A stretch of 48,032 bases of DNA, taken from NCBI GenBank assembly GCA_943704415.1, contig CALSCO010002478.1:1-48032 (forward strand). The letters are read 5' to 3'. Position 1 is the stretch's first letter. Each line of letters begins with the position of its first letter. Source of the DNA: Parvularia atlantis. Lineage: Eukaryota; Opisthokonta; Rotosphaerida. The translations under genes were made by a program, and so were the position numbers. Positions 34,997-44,275 of the stretch are shown in pieces. The notes under the pieces are model-generated. The model ran no database searches. It had not been told where the DNA came from and saw only the letters and a program-made list of their open reading frames with translations.

Positions 34997-37332
34997 ATGC
35001 TCGTGCGCCTCTGTGTGCGTCACGCTACCCGTCTTGCCCGCCGCATGGCCTCGACCGCCGCCGCGCCCGCCGCCGCGCCCGCCGCCGCACCCGCTGCCGT
35101 GCCCGCGGAGGGCGACGACGCCGGCGCGTACACGATCGTGAGCGAGGGCGCCGCGCGTATCCGCTTCCCGGCCGGCACGAACGAGGTCTTCTACAACCCG
35201 ATCCAGCAGTTCAACCGCGATCTCTCGGTCGCGGTCATCCAGCACTTTGCGCACGTGTACCGCGAGGACGTGCGGTCGGGGCGCGTGCGGCGGACGGCGG
35301 GCGAGCGTGCCGATGTGCGCCGATGCCTGACGCGTGCGCGTGCGCGTCTCATCGCCGCACTCGCACAGCCCACGACCGTCCCGCTCACCGTGCTTGAGGC
35401 GCTCTCGGCCACGGGCCTGCGCGCCGTGCGCTACTTCCGCGAGATCCCCGGCCTGGTGCACGTCGTCGCCAACGACCTGTCGGCCGATGCCGTGCGCAAC
35501 ATCGAGCGCAACGTGCTCGCCAACGGGTTGTCGACGCAGCAGGTCGTCCCGTCGCACGCCGACGCCTGGTGTGCGCCAATGCCAGCGCCCCCCCCCCCCC
35601 CCCCCCCCCCCGCGCCCTGTCGCGGCCTGCCTGACACAGCTCGATGGACGCAGCGTTGTCATGCACGCGCACAAGTCGCAGCCGTCCTCGGCCGACCCCG
35701 CCGCGGGCGCGCGCTTCAGCGTCGTCGATCTGGACCCGTACGGCACGGCCGCGCCGTACCTGGACGCGGCGGTGCAGGCGGTGGACGAGGGTGGTGCGCG
35801 CGCTCTGCGTGCAAGCGGTAGCAGCTGCCGCTCACGTTGCCGTGTCGCCAGGGCTCTTGTGCGTGACCTGCACCGACATGGCGGTGCTGAGCGGCAACCA
35901 CGCCGACGCGTGCTACGCAAAGTATGGCGCTATGCCGCTGCGCCTGCCGTCATGCCACGAGAACGTGCGCGGCTGCGCCCCGTACGAGTCGCTGCTGACC
36001 GCGTGCGCACAGGCACTGCGCATCGTCCTCGCCAGCATCAGCGCACACGCCGCGCGGTACAAGCGCGTCATCGTGCCGCTGCTGTCGCTCAGCATCGACT
36101 TTTACGTGCGCGTGTTTGTGCGCGTGTTCACGTCCGCAAGCGAGACCAAGCTGGCTGCGAGGTGCGCGCATGCTGCGACAAGCCGCCGCCCGCTGCGACT
36201 GATCAACGCCGCTCGCGTGCGTGAGCAGCAAGATCGCACACCTGTACCGCTGCAACGGCTGCGGCGTCTTCTCGCTGCATCAGGTGCAGCGCAAGAACAC
36301 CGACGGCCAGCACGTCAAGCTGTCGCCGGCGTCGACGCAGGGGCTTGCGACGCAGTGCCCGCACTGCGGCTCGTCGTTCCAGGTGCGCCCGATGCTCAGC
36401 CTGCGCGCTCCTCAAGCGCACGTGCCGCAGATCGGCGGCCCAGTCTGGTCCGAGCCGATCCACGACAGCACGTTCCTGGAAGGGCTGCTTGCGCACATCA
36501 AGGCGGCGCCCAAAAGCGCGTTTCGCACGCGCACGCGCATGGAGGGCATGCTCACGGTCGCGTCCGAGGTGCGCGCCGCCCGCATGAGTGCCCGCAAGAG
36601 TGCTCGATGCGCACTCACACGCATGCGCTCGCGCAGGAGCTGCCGGACGTGCCGCTGTACTACACCATGCCGGACCTGTGCAGCAAGTTGCGCTGCACAA
36701 CCCCGCCGCTTGTGACGATGCAGTGCGCGCCGCGCCGCCCGCGCCCTGAGCTTGCTGCTGATAGGGCGCCCAGCTCGGCCATCTGGAACGCGGGCTACCG
36801 CGCGTCGATCTCGCACGCCAACGTGAGCGCGCTCAAGACCGACTGCCCGCCGAGTGCGCAGCGCGCCCGGCGCTGCCTGTGCCACTGCTGCTCACGGGCG
36901 CTGTGGCAGGCATCATGTGGGACATCTTCAAGTGCTGGATCCTCGACCACCCCGTCAAAAACATCGCGCCAGACACGCCCGCGCACCGCATCCTCAACAC
37001 ACCCGTCGCGTGCGTCGCCCTGCGCGCCTGGTGCAGCCCGCACCGACTCACGCGCCGCGCATAGCCACCAGGCCAACTTTGCGCTCCACCCCAACGGCAA
37101 CCCGCCCTCGCGCAAGATCAAGATCGCGCGCTTCCCAGACAACCCGCCAAACTCGGGGCCCAAGCCGCGCGCGCGCCTCGGCCCGTCGCCGTTGTCGTCC
37201 GCCTTGCTGTTGTCCCACTCGCAGCTTGTCAGCCCGTCGCCTTCTGCGGCCGGCGGGGACAACGGCGACGACAACGGCGACGACAGCGGCGACGGGGAGC
37301 CAGCGGCCAAGCGCGCACGGGGTGACGAGTGA
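34997..37332 (+). CDS. TRMT1: tRNA (guanine26-N2)-dimethyltransferase, TRM1
   Basis: Makes m2,2G26 in tRNAs using SAM. The first ATG gives [17 protein letters not shown], an Arg-rich mitochondrial-type presequence; a second in-frame ATG (35045) gives [12 protein letters not shown]. The pair matches the dual mitochondrial/nuclear targeting known for yeast Trm1. Conserved blocks: [94 protein letters not shown] (catalytic DPYG), [84 protein letters not shown] and [10 protein letters not shown] (zinc site), [20 protein letters not shown], and a C-terminal [20 protein letters not shown] with an acidic, NLS-like end (AAKRARGDE). The stop is 37330-37332. Several introns are present; one holds C24. 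Confidence 0.93.
35588..35611 (+). repeat. C24 homopolymer in a TRMT1 intron
   Basis: Twenty-four consecutive C in the sense strand lie inside an intron that ends GCCTGACACAG. Together with the C31 run in the zinc-finger gene it suggests C-tracts are tolerated or used in introns here. Confidence 0.9.
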
Positions 37333-37378
37333 AGCGGAGACGTGCAAGAAAACACAGCAAGATACGTACACGGCAGCG

Positions 37379-39887
37379 TCAGCGGCGCGCGCGCTTGCCG
37401 TCGCGCTCGCTCTCGAACGCCACGCTCGACCGCCCCGAGCTCTCGTAATTGGCCGCCGAGCTCCCGCCACTGCGTGCGCCTGCGTGAGGCCCGGCTGGCC
37501 CGCGGCGGTCAGCGAGCGCGCACCTGGCCGACATCTGCCCGCGGCCCGTGCCGATCGCGTCGAGCGGCCGCTTGCCGCGCTTGGCGTCCGTCATGAACTG
37601 GTCCAGGCCAAACGGGTCAGCCTCCTCCTTCTCAAACTCGACCGGTCCGTCGCGTTTCTACGTGCCCCCCCATGCGCCCACGTGAGAGCCACGTGTGAGT
37701 ACGCACAGGCAGCGTGTGGGGGGTGGCCCTGCGCACCTGCGCCTTGTCCGCGCCCGCAAAGCCCTTGTCGGGTTGGAACCGGTCGGTGCTGCGGAGCTTC
37801 TCGATGTCGGCCTCGGAGCCGTACAGCTCGTCGTCCTTGCCCTTGTGATGCTTGTACATGGCCGTCGCGGCCGACCCGGTAAACAGCGGCTTGTCGTACA
37901 GGTTGTAGGCTACGCGCGCCGTGCATGCGTCAGGCCGGGCGGGCCGGCCAGCGCGGACGCGCCTTCCTCGTCCTGCAAGCCCACCGTCGCAGACGATGAC
38001 GCCTGGTTAAACAGGCGCTGGTCGTACATCATCTCCTTTGAGATGGTCGGCGCGGCCAGGCCGAGCGCGATCTTCTCGCTGATGTCGCGGTCCTGCGCCC
38101 TACGGATGCCGGGCTCAGCCACGCAGGGTGGTTGCCGATGCAGGCACACACGCACCTCGCCAGGATCTTGCTCTTGGTCTCCTTGCCCATGTTGTTCATG
38201 CGCATGTCCCGCTCGATCTCCTTCTGGCGCTCGCGGCGGACCTGGTCGCGCTCGCGCTCGGCGGCGGCCTCCTCAGGGTCCTCGGGCCGCATGCGCGCCG
38301 ACGACAGACCCGCGCTGCAAGCGAGGCACGCATCGTGAGCGCGCGACAGCACACATGAGATCCAGACAAAGCGCACCGCTCGTCGCGCGCCTGCGCCGCG
38401 AGCTGGCGCAGCTTCTCCTCCTTCATCTCCTTCTCCTTTTGGGCGATGCGCTTCTGGACCTCGTTGCGCGCGTCGATCTCCTCGCGCGCCTGGCGGTCGG
38501 CAATGTACAGCGTCTGGCTAAGCGTGGCAAACTTGTCGTTGGCGCTGATCTGCACCACCCGCCGCGGTCAGCATCGCGCCCACGCCGCACCAGCGCCGCG
38601 CACCTCCTGCAGCCCGCGGCCGTCCGCCGCCAGGCGCTTGTCGAGCGGGATCGTGTAGCCCTTGGGATTCTTCCAGTTGGAGATGCACGGCGGAATCTTC
38701 CATTCGTTCTGCTCCTGCACCGTCGGCTTGCGCGGCGGCGAGTGCAGGACGGGCGGGGGCGGCGACGGCGGGCCTGCATGCACGCGTGATTGTGAGCACG
38801 GCTGCACCCACGCGCACGGCGCAGGCGCGGCGCACCCTTCGGCAGGCGCTTGTGCCGGTGCTTGGGCGGCTCGAGCGGGTCAATCGGCGCCTCAACCATG
38901 CGGATGATGCGCTGCTTCGCGCCCGAGTTGTGTGCCTCGTTCTGCTGCGCAGGTGTGTAGCTGTGCATGCGTGAATGGTGAGCAGCGGCGCGCGACGTGG
39001 TGTCCGGCGGCGCGCACCGGATAAACTTGGCCGGCTCGTTCGAATTCTTGATCGCGCTCTGTGTGGCCAGCGACGCCTTGATCTTGCCTGCGGAGCGGGG
39101 CGGAGCGAGGCGGAAGCTGAGTGTGGCGCTAATGCGCATGTTGCGGGCGCGCACCATTCACGATCTTCTCGAGCGCGTGCCGCGTCTCCTCGGTCGTCTT
39201 GCGCACCTCGTCGTCGTCGGGCTTGTCAAACACCTGGTCCATGTCCTTGGGCTTGATCGCGTCCACGCCCGAGTGGATGATGCGCTGCGGCGCGCGCGGT
39301 CGGGTCTGGTCAGCCGCGGCGGTCACTACCGGGCTGCAAGCGAACGCGCACGTTCTCGCCGTGCCCGACGCGCGCGAGCACGTCGTAGCGCAGCTTGCCC
39401 GTGCTGTCAACCTGCAGCGTCACCGCCTGCGACACGGCACCCTCCTGCGCGCGCGCGGCGTCAGCGGCAGGCGGGCGCGCGAGGCCTGGCGCGTCGGCCA
39501 GCGCACGTTGCCGCGCTCGCGCCCCATGTTCATCGGGTACTGCGCGACGTGGATCTCGGGGAACGCGCCGCCGTCGCCAAAGTCCTCGAGCGCGCGCGGC
39601 ACCCAGCCCTGGCGCTCACCGTACGGCGGGACGTCGGCCGCCTTCTTCTTGGCGGCCTGTGCGTGTCGTGGCGGTGAGGGGGGGCACTACGGCGACGGCG
39701 GAGTCAGTCGCACCTGCTTCATGGCCGCCGCGAGCGGCGTGGCCTCCGCCCCGGTCGTGTAGACCACGGGCTGTTTCGGCTTCGGCAGCAGCCTGCACGG
39801 CGCGGCACGGCGCGGCACGTCAGCGACCCGCTTCGTTTTTTTTTTTTTTTTCGCCTTCGGCCGACGCACGCGGCAAGGGCGGCCATG
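37379..39887 (-). CDS. SNW1: SNW1/SKIP (Prp45) spliceosome-associated transcription coregulator
   Basis: Spliceosome component (NTC/Prp19-related) and transcription cofactor. The start MAALAA is spliced to LLPKPKQPVVYTTGAEATPL. Then AAKKKAADVPPYGERQGWVP, GGAFPEIHVAQYPMNMGRE, AVTLQVDSTGKLRYDVLARV, QRIIHSGVDAIKPKDMD, IKASLATQSAIKNSNEPAKF, QRIIRMVEAPIDPLEPPKHR and KIPPCISNWKNPKGYTIPLD, whose SNW names the family (about 38672-38680). SANDKFATLSQTLYIADRQA, REERDMRMNNMGK-like charged helices, RDISEKIALGLAAPTISKEM, YDQRLFNQ, YNLYDKPLF and FMTDAKRGKRPLD follow. It ends DGKRARR, stop 37379-37381. Length and order agree with SNW1 across eukaryotes. The first intron has an A15 run (plus-strand T run at about 39836-39852). 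It converges with TRMT1, 46 bp between stops. Confidence 0.95.
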
Positions 39888-39969
39888 CTGCTTCCCGAAT
39901 GTGTGCGGGGCGCACACACACTCTGCTCTCTCTCTGGTCTCGTGGCGCGCGCACGCCCCGGGCAGCAGC

Positions 39970-40967
39970 TCACGCCGTGATCGCCTCAATGTCACTCACG
40001 CACTTCTTGAGCAGCGTGTCCTGGAACTTGGCGTCCTTGATCGCCTCGAGCACGCGCGCGCGCACGGCCTCGATCAGGCGGCGCTGCTCCTCGGCGCGCT
40101 GGCTGGCCTGCGGGCATGCCACGAGGGCGAAAGAGCTCCGTCAACGCAACGGCGGCAAAACGCGCGCGCGCGTGCGCGCGCACCAGCACGGTCAGGAGCT
40201 GCTCGAGCTGGCCCTTGTAGTCGCTCAGAACCTCCTTCTTCGCGTTGCGCTCCTGCAGCTTGGCCTGCATGACGACGATGTCCTGCGGGCGATGGCAGGC
40301 GCGTGCGTGAGGCACGCGGCGGCCTGGTTGCGACGCAGCACCTTCTTCATCGCGTAGATCGCCTTCATGATGTCGACCACGACCGCTGCGTTCTTCGTCT
40401 GCTCAATCTCCTTCAGCAGGTCCGCCTTCTGCTGCTCCGCAGAGACGAGCAGGCTCTTGCGGATGTCCTGTGCGCGGCGCGCGAGGCATCAGGGGCACGA
40501 GTAACGGCGAGGCGGGAGGGTAGAGGGGAAAAAAAAAACGCACGTCCGCGCGGCCCTGCAGCGCGCTCGTGACCGCCGGCGCGAGCTGCCCGTGCGCGTA
40601 AAAGACAAAGCCGATAAAGCTCGCGAGCACGAGCGACTCGGGGTGCAGGAGGATGTACTCCTTCGACAGGCCCGTGAGCACGAGGCCTTTGAGGTGCGCG
40701 GATGAGCAGAGCAACGGCGTTCACGGCGCCGGCAGCGAGCGCGAGCGCGCACCCGCGCCGACCGTCGCCACGGCCGTCTTGCTCATGACGCTATTGCCCG
40801 GGATCGCGTTGATCAGCTGGCTCGCCGCCGTCTTGGGCTCGGGCTCTGTGCGCGGTTATTCACGGGCGGGTGCGCGCGCGCGCCGCGCAGAACGCACGCG
40901 AGGTGGCAAGGCGGGCCGGCGCGTGCGAGAAGGCACGCGCGCCGAGCGGGCGGACGAGGCGGAGCAT
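39970..40967 (-). CDS. ATP5PB: Mitochondrial ATP synthase subunit b (Fo stator stalk)
   Basis: Peripheral stalk subunit of F1Fo-ATP synthase. The start MLRLVRPLGARAFSHAPARL is an Arg-rich presequence. The mature part reads EPEPKTAASQLINAIPGNSV, a membrane hairpin including GLVLTGLSKEYILLHPESLV and LASFIGFVFYAHGQLAPAVT. A long charged stalk helix follows: RKSLLVSAEQQKADLLKEIE, QTKNAAVVVDIMKAIYAMKK, IVVMQAKLQERNAKKEVLSD, YKGQLEQLLTVL and AEEQRRLIEAVRARVLEAIK, ending KKCVSDIEAITA with stop 39970-39972. The YILLHPES block is typical of ATP4/ATP5F1. The first intron lacks an obvious GT donor at a good position; a GC-AG intron or a very short GT intron would fit. One intron near 40530 has A9-10. 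Confidence 0.85.
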
Positions 40968-41077
40968 CTGCGGCCGCTGCGGGGTGGACGAGGGGCGCGC
41001 GCGCGGTGCGTGTAAGTGCGCCGGGGCTCGTGCTTTTCGACAGAAGGTCACAGAACGGATCGGAACAGCCGCCGGGC

Positions 41078-42033
41078 ATGGATGCGGATGAGCACGTGAC
41101 CGATTCGGCGGCGGCCGACGGCGAGGCCGACGGCGAGGTCGACGCCGTAGGCGCGCCCGACGCGGCGGGTGCGTGCGCGCACTCGGGATAGCACCGATCG
41201 GTCGCTGACAACGCGCCGCAGTCAAGGAGCAGTACGGCATCGACGCGGCCCAGCGCGCACGCTTCTCCGACACGGCCATCGTCGGGCGGGTGCGCTGCGT
41301 GCCGCCTCGCGCCCCACCACGGCGGGCATCTCACGCCGCCTGCAGCTGGGGCACGAGATGGCGGCCGCGTTCGACGTCGGCGCCACGGCCAACAGCGACG
41401 TGCGTGTCTGCCTCGGCTCATCTGCGCGGGGATGACCTTCGGCCACGCAGATTGCCGACGTGAGCGACGTCGTGGAGCAGGTCCTGCTGCAGCTGGACGA
41501 GTTTGAGCTGCTGCTCGAGACGGTGCGGCGTCCGCACCACGCCGCTGTGGCCAGGCCGCGCTCAGGGGCGCGCTCGCGCAGATCCGCACGGTCCACGTCG
41601 GCGGCGCCAAGGAGGCCCTGCCAATGCTGACGGCGCAGGCGCGCGAGCTCGAAACGCTGTTCAAGCAGATCGACCACCTGGAGGCGCGGGCGCGGGCGCG
41701 GGCGCGGGCGGTCGACGGCGGTGGTGGCTGACGACGCGCGCAGGGCGCCGTAGCGTTTGTGCGCAAGAGCGTCGACACGGCGCAGCAGAGGATAGAAGAG
41801 ACCGAGCAGGCCTACAACAAGAACCCGCTCACCAAGGTGCTCTCGTCCATTCGTGTGCCGTTCATGGTGCGTCGCGTTTGCTGCGTTTGTTGCGTCGCCG
41901 GTCTGACGCGATCGCCGACGCCTGTCCGCAGAAGCGCAAGGCTCGCCCGGGCACGATCATCCCGCAGATGCCCGAGTGGCGGCCCATGGACGTGTTTGCG
42001 GCAGACGAGCTGTTGATGATGCACAAGGAGTGA
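41078..42033 (+). CDS. BLOC1S4: BLOC-1 subunit 4 (cappuccino)-like coiled-coil protein
   Basis: Splicing gives an acidic N-terminus MDADEHVTDSAAADGEADGE, then VKEQYGIDAAQRARFSDTAI, LGHEMAAAFDVGATANSD, IADVSDVVEQVLLQLDEFEL, EALPMLTAQARELETLFKQI, DHLE, an Arg-Ala repeat, GAVAFVRKSVDTAQQRIEET and EQAYNKNPLTKVLSSIRVPF. It ends with MPEWRPMDVFAADELLMMHK. Predicted mostly helical, about 220 aa, the size of BLOC1S4. The pattern (xLDEFExLL, then DxLExFV, then helix, then short basic segment) resembles BLOC1S4, a subunit of the complex that sorts cargo to lysosome-related organelles. Similarity is by eye and coiled coils mislead, so another small helical trafficking protein is possible. Introns are 30-60 nt; the Arg-Ala repeat may be partly intron. 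Confidence 0.5.
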
Positions 42034-42063
42034 GTGACAGTTTGTGCTTCTGACGCGGATGCG

Positions 42064-43176
42064 ATGACCGATCGACTGCCCGCGCCGATGCTGGCCCCAC
42101 CACCGATGCCGCCCGGGCAGTCGTCGGCGTCGTACGCCGTGCGCGTCGTGACGGTCTGCGATACGCCCCGAGCGTGGCGCGTGCTGAAGGGCGACCCGCG
42201 CGCAGTTCGCGTGGGCGCTCAGCTCGTGGACCAAGGCGACGCTGCTGCTGCAGACGAGCCCGCCGCCGTTCCGCTTCATGAGCGAGGAGGACAAGCGGTA
42301 CTTTGCGTGCTACCACCTGCTGATCGCATGGACGTCGCTGCGGCAGCTACGCACGTCGGCCGTGGTGCGCGCGGCCCACGCACAGTGGACGCGGTGGCTC
42401 ACGCTCGCGCCGCGCGCAGATGTCGCCCCGGGACGCGCTCCTGCTCGTCCTGCCGGAGCCTGCGCAGGCGCGGGCGCCGTCAGCGGGCGAGCTGACGCTG
42501 CTGACGGGCCTCACGGTCCTGTTTGACGAGGCGCGCTGCTCGGGGGAGCGGCCGCGCACCGATCGCCGGGCTGACCCCGCCCCCCTCGCGCACCCCGCAC
42601 GCAGCTCGCCTACCACCTCATCTGTCTCATGATGTTTGGCCGGCGCCCCTCGGCCGTGGGCGAGCCGGCCAAGGGCGCGGGCGACGACGACTGCATGGTC
42701 TGCCGCGGCGCGGGCGTCGACGAGCGACCGATGGCGTGGCTCGAGTACTTTTGCGACAGCCCGCAGCACGTCGCGCATAGGCACTGCATGAACGTGCGGG
42801 CGCGCTCACACGCATCGGTCGCTTGTGATCGGCGCCAATCGCGCGCGGCGCGCGCCAGGTATGGGTGTCGTCGCGCCAGGCCAACGCGTCGCAGTGCCCC
42901 GCGTGCCGCCGGCCGCTCAGGCTGCGCAACGACTTTGCGTGGCTGTCGCTGCGCGAGTTCCTGCGCCAGATCAGCTGGTGCGGCCCGCTGGCGTCGTGCG
43001 TGTGTGTGCCTGATGGCCAATGCGCGCGCAGGACCAACATCGCCGTGCGCTCGCTCATCACGTCGCTGTATGTGCTCTGCTTCCGCGCGATCGGCACGCT
43101 CGGGCGGCGGCCTCGCGCGCGGCGATGGCGGGGCGCGGCCTCGCGCGCGGCGATGGCGGGGCGCGGCCTCGCGTGA
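42064..43176 (+). CDS. RING-like zinc-finger protein, putative E3 ligase
   Basis: The start MTDRLPAPMLAPPPMPPGQS is spliced to FAWALSSWTKATLLLQTSPP, PFRFMSEEDKRYFACYHLLI, VVRAAHAQWTRWLT, a segment SAGELTLLTGLTVLFDEARC, and LAYHLICLMMFGRRPSAVGE. The likely zinc site follows: DDDCMVCRGAGVDERPMAWL, EYFCDSPQHVAHRHCMNV, then after an intron QCPACRRPLRLRNDFAWLSL. C-x2-C, C, H-x2-H/C and C-x2-C fit a RING-H2/RING-like fold with a long first loop. A hydrophobic TNIAVRSLITSLYVLCF may be a membrane or packing helix. The tail is a 28-bp repeat-encoded Arg/Gly-rich end, stop 43174-43176. It begins 30 bp after the BLOC1S4-like stop. Ubiquitin ligase activity is inferred from the fold only. Confidence 0.55.
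43111..43176 (+). repeat. 28-bp tandem repeat (2.3 copies) at the end of the RING-like gene
   Basis: The unit starts at 43111, 43139 and 43167. Since 28 is not a multiple of 3, the copies are read in different frames (PRARRWRG then SRAAMAGRG), and the third partial copy supplies the stop. A recent duplication may have reset the C-terminus. Confidence 0.85.
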
Positions 43177-43320
43177 GCAAGCGTGATTTGTGGGGGAAGT
43201 GCGAGATGCCAAGTTATATAGCCGATTTCCGTGCCCCTCGAGCCGTGCTGGCTGACGCGGCCCGCGCCGCGCCGCCGGCGAGCCTGACTCCTGCGCCGCC
43301 CTGCGCCGCCCGCTCACGCG

Positions 43321-43354
43321 CAGCACACGCAGCACACGCAGCACACGCACACGC
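43321..43354 (+). repeat. 9-bp tandem repeat upstream of the proteasome gene
   Basis: Units of AGCACACGC are repeated about three to four times just before the PSMB2 start codon, presumably in the 5' UTR. Confidence 0.75.
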
Positions 43355-43357
43355 CAT

Positions 43358-44231
43358 ATGGAGACACTCGTGGGCATCGTGGGTGCGTGCCGCGCCTGCC
43401 GTGAGAGCCGCGCACGAGACGGCGGCGCTGATCGGACACGCGCACACACTCGCGCGTTCACGCACAGGCCGCGATTTTGTGCTCACCGCAGCCGACACGC
43501 GCGCGGTGCGCTCGATCGTCGTGTTCAAGACGGACGAGGACAAGACGCGCGCCCTGACCGACAAGGTCCTCATGCTCTTCGCGGGCGAAGCGGGCGACAC
43601 GGTCAACGTACGCCGCCCCTCCTCGGCACAGCCGTGCGCCGCGCGCGGCGGCCCGCTGAGCGTGTGTGCGCCGCGATAGTTTGCTGAGTACATCCAGAAG
43701 AACGTCAAGCTGTACAGCATCCGCAACGGCATCGACCTCACGCCGGCGGCCGTGGCCAACTTTGTCCGCAACGAGCTGGCCGAGGCGCTGCGGTCTGCGG
43801 TGCGTGCGCGCGCGTCGCAGTGTCGCTCGCCCTTGTGTGTGACCGCGCATCGCACTGCGCACACAGCCCCAGGCGGTCAACGTGCTCATCGCGGGCTACG
43901 ACGACAACGATGGGCCGGAGCTGTACTGGATCGACTACCTCGGCGCGCTGGCCAAGGCAACGCTCGAGCCGCAGCTCCTGCGCTGACGCGCTGATGCGCG
44001 CGCACACGCACGCGCACCCGCGCGCAGATCCCCTACGGCGTGCACGGCTACGGCGCGTACTTCACCCTCAGCACGCTCGACCGGCACTACGAGCGCGACA
44101 TGAGCCTGGACGAGGCCAAGGACGTGCTGCACAAGTGCATCCACGAGCTGCAGACGCGCTTCGTCGTCAGCCAGTCCACGTTCAACGTCAAGGTCGTGTC
44201 GCGGCAGGGCATCCAGGAAGTGCAAGTGTGA
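43358..44231 (+). CDS. PSMB2: 20S proteasome subunit beta type-2 (beta-4)
   Basis: Non-catalytic beta subunit of the 20S core. METLVGIVG is spliced to [112 protein letters not shown] and [20 protein letters not shown]. It ends [40 protein letters not shown] and GIQEVQV, stop 44229-44231. All blocks match PSMB2, including the lack of a catalytic Thr and propeptide. Five or so exons. The TGA overlaps the next possible ATG (TGATG), and the next gene's likely start is 45 bp downstream. Confidence 0.95.
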
Positions 44232-44275
44232 TGTACGCTTGGCGATCGCGCGGCGACCCGTCATGGCTTTTGGTC

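Noticed and set aside
44231-44275. Start of the lectin gene at ATG 44231, overlapping the PSMB2 stop
   Set aside because: In frame and possible, but it would put 15 mostly polar or basic residues before the signal peptide; the ATG at 44276 gives a clean one.
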